Source: Salvator merianae
Taxonomy: Eukaryota > Chordata > Lepidosauria > Squamata > Teiidae
Direction: 5' to 3'
Assembly: GCA_003586115.2 (NCBI GenBank)
Contig: QVOM02000001.1
Span: 14,211,291 to 14,275,290 of the forward strand
DNA: 64,000 nucleotides
Shown here piece by piece: positions 58,977 through 64,000 of the stretch (within the stretch, counting starts at the first letter, position 1; every line of letters begins with the position of its first letter). The position numbers and the translations under genes are program-made. The notes below the pieces were generated by a model, which worked only from the letters and a program-made list of their open reading frames with translations, did no database searches and was not told the origin of the DNA.

Positions 58977-59678
58977 ATGGCTGCGTCCTCTAGCGGGAAG
59001 CCCCTGCAGCCTGTCACTCATGTCATTTTTGACCTGGACGGCACCCTTCTAAATACTGAAACGCTTTATTCCGTGGTATTCCAAGAAGTCTGTGGCCTCT
59101 ATGGGAAGAAGTTCACCTGGGATGTGAAAACTTTAATTATGGGCAGACGAGAAGTGGAGGCAATCGATATCATGAAGAAGGTTCTTGAACTCCCCGTAAG
59201 CCCAGAAGAACTCATGAAACAAAGCAAGAAGAAGAAGCAAGAATTATTTCCAAATTGTATCTTGTTGCCAGGGGTTGACAAGCTGGTCCGCCATTTACAT
59301 CAACACAAAATACCCATAGCTGTGGCCACCAGCTCCATTCGAGAGCAATATGAACTGAAAACAGGCCACCACAAAACTTTATTTGACCTGTTCCATCATA
59401 TTGTGACAGGCGATGACCCTGAAGTGAAGAATGGCAAGCCAGCTCCTGATATTTTTTTAGTCTGTGCCAAAAGATTTGAACCGCCAGTAGCCCCAGGAAA
59501 ATGCCTTGTGTTTGAAGATGCTCCCCATGGTGTGACAGCTGCCCTGGCGGCTGGGATGCAGGTGGTGATGGTTCCAGATGAAAACCTGAAGAAGGAGCTT
59601 ACTGGAAATGCCACTTTAGTGCTTCAGTCCATGAGTGACTTCAAGCCAGAAATATTTGGCTTACCAAAATTTGACTGA
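58977..59678 (+). CDS. Intronless pseudouridine-5'-phosphatase-like HAD hydrolase (PUDP/HDHD1 family)
   Basis: A single uninterrupted 233-codon frame. It is homologous over its whole length to human PUDP (228 aa), a haloacid-dehalogenase-type phosphatase that removes phosphate from pseudouridine 5'-monophosphate in the cytosol. Visible HAD motifs: motif I FDLDGT (D19 nucleophile, D21 acid/base), motif II VATSS, motif III Lys in NGKPAPD, and motif [10 protein letters not shown] with its acidic residue. The cap region lies between motifs I and II. All catalytic residues are kept, so it is probably functional. The ATG is in a strong context (G at -3 and +4). It lies head-to-head with ESPL1, where human has MFSD5 on that side. 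PUDP in mammals has introns, so this could be a retrocopy that gained a promoter, or a reptile paralogue. Substrate is inferred. Confidence 0.92.
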   Translation: MAASSSGKPLQPVTHVIFDLDGTLLNTETLYSVVFQEVCGLYGKKFTWDVKTLIMGRREVEAIDIMKKVLELPVSPEELMKQSKKKKQELFPNCILLPGVDKLVRHLHQHKIPIAVATSSIREQYELKTGHHKTLFDLFHHIVTGDDPEVKNGKPAPDIFLVCAKRFEPPVAPGKCLVFEDAPHGVTAALAAGMQVVMVPDENLKKELTGNATLVLQSMSDFKPEIFGLPKFD

Positions 59679-59757
59679 GGGCAGCTTTCATAACTTTAGT
59701 ATTTATACCAATGCAAAACACAGAAAGTAACAAAAATTGGTTTCGTTTTGTTTTTAA

Positions 59758-59763
59758 ATTAAA
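59758..59763 (+). terminator. Candidate polyadenylation signal (ATTAAA) of PUDP-like gene
   Basis: ATTAAA about 80 bases after the stop codon. It is the nearest variant poly(A) hexamer; not confirmed. Confidence 0.35.
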
Positions 59764-62738
59764 AGGGAAGGCTTTTAATCTTGTCTCATCCTTCCTTTTT
59801 GTAATTTAAATTTACTAATTTCTTTGCTTAAACCCCTAAATACTAAAATAAGAGGTGGGCCTCACATAACCTTCCCAGCTTAAAATAAGCTTGCTTTTGG
59901 AAGCAAACACAAAGGACAGCTTGCCCCACAACTCTCAGTTATTTCTGAAAGGATGAATGATGCAGGACACACAGCTGCTATCACACAAGGGGGAAGTAGG
60001 AAGCATTTTTTTTTTTCATTTTCTGAACAACACTGTGTCACTTGGTTTATGTTTCACACTCCTCCATGGCCCTGAATATGGATCACAATGTATATGATTT
60101 CAGTAACATAAATCAGTTTTCATTCTGCTGCACAATCCTTATTTGTCTTAAGGGAGGCCAATAAGTCTGTGTGCCATGTTAATATAGCACTTGCTTTTTT
60201 ATTACTACAGAAATACCTAATGAACAGCAGACTGTTTAAAACTCACACTTTATAAATTTTGGGGTCCAGATATAGCTGAATAACCACAGGTTCACCACCC
60301 ATGCTGTAGAACATAACACAAAGACAGTACTATTGGTGCAGATCTATAGCCCATCTAACTTGGGCCAAAGAGATGGTTGAAGTAAGATATAAACAAAACT
60401 GTTTGTCTCACTCAGGTTCTTCATTAGTATTCAGAGACTCACTGACTGTGATACTGCAAAGAGAATGCAGTTGTCATGGCAGTCACTGATGGCTCCCTCT
60501 GTGCATTTGTCTATATTGTTGTATAAGGCCATCACTACATCTTGCGCTAGTGCTTTCCACCATTTAAAACATGCTCCATGTGGGGTAATAATTCCTTTCT
60601 TCTGCCTCAATTCATCCAGTATCACTGGAAGACCATTTCCTTGGCATGGTGCTAGAATGAAAATTTATTGCCAAAAATGACCTGCCTTTTATCAGTTTGT
60701 GTTAAGCAAAAGATAAGTAACTAGATGAGGTGTGGGGTAGGTTTTATTTGCTCCCTGCCTGTTTCTCTAATTCTGCCAAGGGGAAAGAAAAAGGTAAAGT
60801 GCGTAGAAAGTTGTGGTGGATTGAATGAGAGCTTTAAACCTATGTTATTAGCAATGCTGTTTTACAAGCCATCAAACTGATCAATTAATTTGCTAGGACA
60901 GGAAGAACCTCCACTAGTTAAATCTGGATGGGTGCAGATGAACACGGATTAGGATGCTGCCACTCACAAATTTGTAAAGGATGAATTCAACTTCCAGTCA
61001 CAGAAGGTTCCAAAATAAGCCCACATTAAAAGGTAGGGTGGACTTCACTATGCAGAAGGAGGGTTCTCACTATCTTACCATAATTGCAGGATTATGTGAT
61101 ATAGGTAGTTTTCATATATATGCCACAAATGTCACTCTGCACTACCATGTAAAATATCATTTGGTATTAGAATGATTTGTAACATATGACAAAATGTGTA
61201 TATAATAAGGGTTTAAAACAAATAGGACGAGCTCTAATGTAGGCTGATAATTCTGAGCTGAAAATAGGATTATTCAAGACTAGTTTATCAAGTATTACTA
61301 CTCTGACTACCTTTTCCATGCATATATAATGAAGCTAATTGGTTAAGTGTAGTGCAAAGATAAGTAGAAGTTACCAGAAGGCTTCAGTAGACCTAGCCAA
61401 GCGCATCTGAGCTCCTCATGTATGTAGGTAGCTGGCAAAGAAAATAAGTTTCCAGAATTACAAAGAATTCTGAGTAAGCCTGCCTTATCATTGTGGCTTC
61501 AACATCTGTTGTTTTTAAAAGGACAGGATATATCCTTTTTCTATTCTCATGTCACAATTGGCATAATAGATCTCAGAGTTCTGTTTGCCTGCTTGCACAT
61601 GTACAGATGATCTTTGCGCAACTAAACAGAAATGTTTAGTTCCCCATATTGAGGCCACTTATAAGAAATGGGACTAGGCTGCTAAAGCAAATTTTGTTCA
61701 GTGGATGCTTTGACTGTCTTCTTTACAAGGTTGCCTGTTCAGCCAACCCATCATCTAGCAAAATAACTTGAATGGAGCATGCTACAAGGTGAATAGCCAA
61801 AGACAGTGAATGTATTTAAGTTGCAATCTACTGAAAAGCATGCTGATTACCTGCAAGAAGCCTCACAGGAAGACCTAGGAGAGCTGGGAAATCCCCCCAG
61901 CTAGCTTAGCACTTACTCTAATACACTAAGCTCCCAACAGAGTTAGCATACGTTCCACCACACTCTGTAAAGGCATTAAAGAGAGCTACAAAGACCTTTT
62001 TTCAGCTTGAGTTTTTAATAACAGCTTTGACAACAGCGGTTCTAATTCTTCTACAGCCCCATCAATTTTATTCTGACTCTGTACCCCACATTGAGCTACT
62101 AATGAATGTGCAATATATAAATGTAAATAATACTAATTGTATGAAATAGTTTGAGAATCTTAATGCCTACGTGCTGACCTCAGGTTGAAGGCCTTCTGTC
62201 ATGGAAAAAAAAAGTCTTTGAAAGCTTTCAATGGGAAAAAAGTATCTGAAAAAATAGGGACTGCTGTTTCCTTTTGAACACCAGAAACTCACCAGAAATC
62301 AACCAAATGTTTTCTTAATTGTTTGAAGTTGGTATGAGCACACAAAGCATTATGTTAAATCAGATCTGAAATCAGTAGGAACACCCACCCAACATAGCAT
62401 TATGCTGAATCAGAGTTTGCACTGTTCAGACTCTCTTGAAGCAGAAGATTCTTGGGAATGGCTGGGATTGAACCTGGAACCTTTGCAAGGAGCTTGCAGC
62501 AATTTCTTCCCCTCAAAATTTCACTAGGGCTGGGAGGGAAGAGCTATAGAAAAGAAACCAAGAGGTGAAGATGAATGAGGTACTGATAGTTTGCAGAAAC
62601 AGAGGAACGGAAGTAGCCTAGAACAGATATATTTATCTCATCTGCCTTCTGTGCTCTTCAGTGTTAGGGACAGTACCATATTTATTCATTGCATTTAGGT
62701 TCCACCTTTCCTCTGAAACACTCAAAAAGCATATACAG
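59764..62738. other. Intergenic DNA, right flank
   Basis: No gene recognised. A SINE-like B-box fragment ('gggattgaacctggaacctttgcaag') sits near 62465-62492. The rest is AT-rich with no clear structure. Confidence 0.5.
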
Positions 62739-62997
62739 CAGGGGTGGGCAAACTTTTTGGTTCAGGGGCCACAATAAGTTTTAAAATTTGACAAACGGGC
62801 CAGGCCAGTATCAGATGGATGGAGAGTGTATAAACTGTTATAAATTACATGTAAAAGCCATTATCTAAAAGTAAAAGAAAGCTTACATTCAACTTACATT
62901 CAATTTTAGTGGGAACAGTGTTGCTGGACAATTTTGTACCAATATTTGACGGGCCGGATTAAAAAGCCCAACAGGCCATATAGTTTGCCCATGCCTG
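62739..62997. mobile_element. hAT-type MITE (259 bp)
   Basis: Ends CAGGGGTGGGCAAACTTTTTGG (first 20: CAGGGGTGGGCAAACTTTTT) and, as reverse complement, CAGGCATGGGCAAACTATAT. Flanked by ATATACAG (62731-62738) and ATATACGA (62998-63005), an 8-bp target duplication with 6 matching bases, as expected for hAT elements. Confidence 0.82.
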
Positions 62998-63276
62998 ATA
63001 TACGATGTTAATCTGAAAGGCAGTGCTGGTCCAAACTCACCCAATGAACATTCATAGCTAAGTGAGGTTTTGTCTTCTAAGGTCTAGTCTAACATGCTAA
63101 CACTGACCCTATAGCAGAAATGGGCAAATTGCTGGCTGTGGAATCTAGTGTACCCTTTTTTGGCTGAAACATTTAAATTTATCTACCAGAATGTGGTGCT
63201 AGAAAAGAGATGTTTCTGCATCATTTAATTTGTCTGAAGGATTAGAACAGAATGGAGCTCGAAGTACTGACACTCT

Positions 63277-63458
63277 GGCCCTTTCTGCACTGGGCCTTAT
63301 TCTGGATTATTTCCCAGAATAGGGACCTGCCATTCGCATGCCAGTGCAGACTATGGCAGACTCCACCAAAGGCTTGCCATGTGGATTGCACTAGCATGTG
63401 GATTGCAGGCCTCCGTTCCAGGATGTAATCTGAAATAAGGCCCAGTGCAGAAAGGGCC
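63277..63458. mobile_element. 180-bp palindromic MITE, copy E
   Basis: 182 bp from GGCCCTTTCTGCACTGGGCC to GGCCCAGTGCAGAAAGGGCC. The only copy outside ESPL1. Confidence 0.85.
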
Positions 63459-64000
63459 ATAAACTCTGCTCATTAGACCAAGTATAGTTGAGTAGTTTTA
63501 TTGCTGCTGTTGAAAGTTAGAAAATCTTGACAGCTTAATGCAAAGATATACTAGTGCACCCAGATCTACCCACTGCACCATTACTGCTCTGCAGCTGAAA
63601 AAAATCAGAACAACAGCATATTCCAGGAACTAAAAATGGCAGGATTCTGTAGAAGTAACTAAGGGGAACAGCTCATCACTAAGTAATATATTAGTCAAAA
63701 GACAAGAAATGCCTGGAATGTCCTTGGAAGAACTACAACACCTTACCACAATGAAGGAGTCAGGCCTGACTCCACAGCAGTGAACAACAAAGTACAAGTA
63801 TCCTGATGACAATAGGTAAACCTAGTTGCTTTTAGATATAGTTTGCTCCATGTCAAAACAGACAGAAAGGAGATGTTGCTGAAGTGGTGTCCACTTCCTG
63901 TGTCTCTATGTTTTTTAAAGAAATTAACCAAAAGGATTTTAAGATTGACTAACTATAAATCACAGCTGCACAAACAAAACTTAAACAGGTAAATAAAACT
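63459..64000. other. Intergenic DNA at right edge
   Basis: No gene or clear repeat seen. Confidence 0.5.

Noticed and set aside
59764..64000. Search for MFSD5, the usual mammalian neighbour of ESPL1
   Set aside because: No multi-pass membrane transporter frame is present in the remaining 4 kb; it may lie farther right.

Overview
This is nuclear DNA from a vertebrate, most likely a squamate or other non-avian reptile. Genes are split by GT-AG introns. The introns and flanks carry remnants of L1, CR1-like, DIRS-like, hAT and Harbinger-like elements plus tRNA-type SINE pieces, a mixture typical of lizards and snakes. There is no bacterial, phage or CRISPR content. The species is not identifiable from the sequence alone.

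Layout. (1) 1-7896, minus strand: the 5' part of PFDN5 (prefoldin subunit 5), exon 2 at 2742-2844 and exon 1 at 7825-7896; later exons lie off the left edge. (2) 7.9-12.0 kb: the PFDN5 promoter and intergenic DNA with one Harbinger-like MITE. (3) 12.0-57.6 kb, minus strand: the complete ESPL1 (separase) gene. I placed 30 coding exons plus a 5' exon. The coding exon lengths sum to 6510 nt, exactly 2170 codons including the stop, with every splice phase compatible. (4) 57.5-59.0 kb: a compact intergenic segment with the ESPL1 promoter, a strong hairpin and the promoter of the next gene. (5) 58977-59678, plus strand: an intact, intronless pseudouridine-5'-phosphatase-like (PUDP/HDHD1 family) gene, head-to-head with ESPL1. 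(6) 59.7-64 kb: intergenic DNA with a hAT MITE and a 180-bp palindromic MITE.

The ESPL1-then-PFDN5 order in the same orientation matches the human chromosome 12 neighbourhood. ESPL1 cuts cohesin at anaphase; PFDN5 is part of the chaperone that delivers actin and tubulin to CCT; the PUDP-like enzyme is a HAD phosphatase of nucleotide salvage. They share location, not a pathway.

I found no new multi-gene system. The points most worth checking are: a candidate CDE/CHR plus CCAAT cell-cycle promoter for ESPL1; two conserved separase self-cleavage motifs, one overlapping a candidate B56 motif; an in-frame upstream ATG in the first exon; the intronless PUDP-like gene; a 37-bp-arm hairpin between the two promoters; a five-copy 180-bp fold-back MITE family; a 95-bp perfect tandem duplication carrying a splice-donor-like site; and a 1.2-kb Harbinger-like element with a TAA target duplication.
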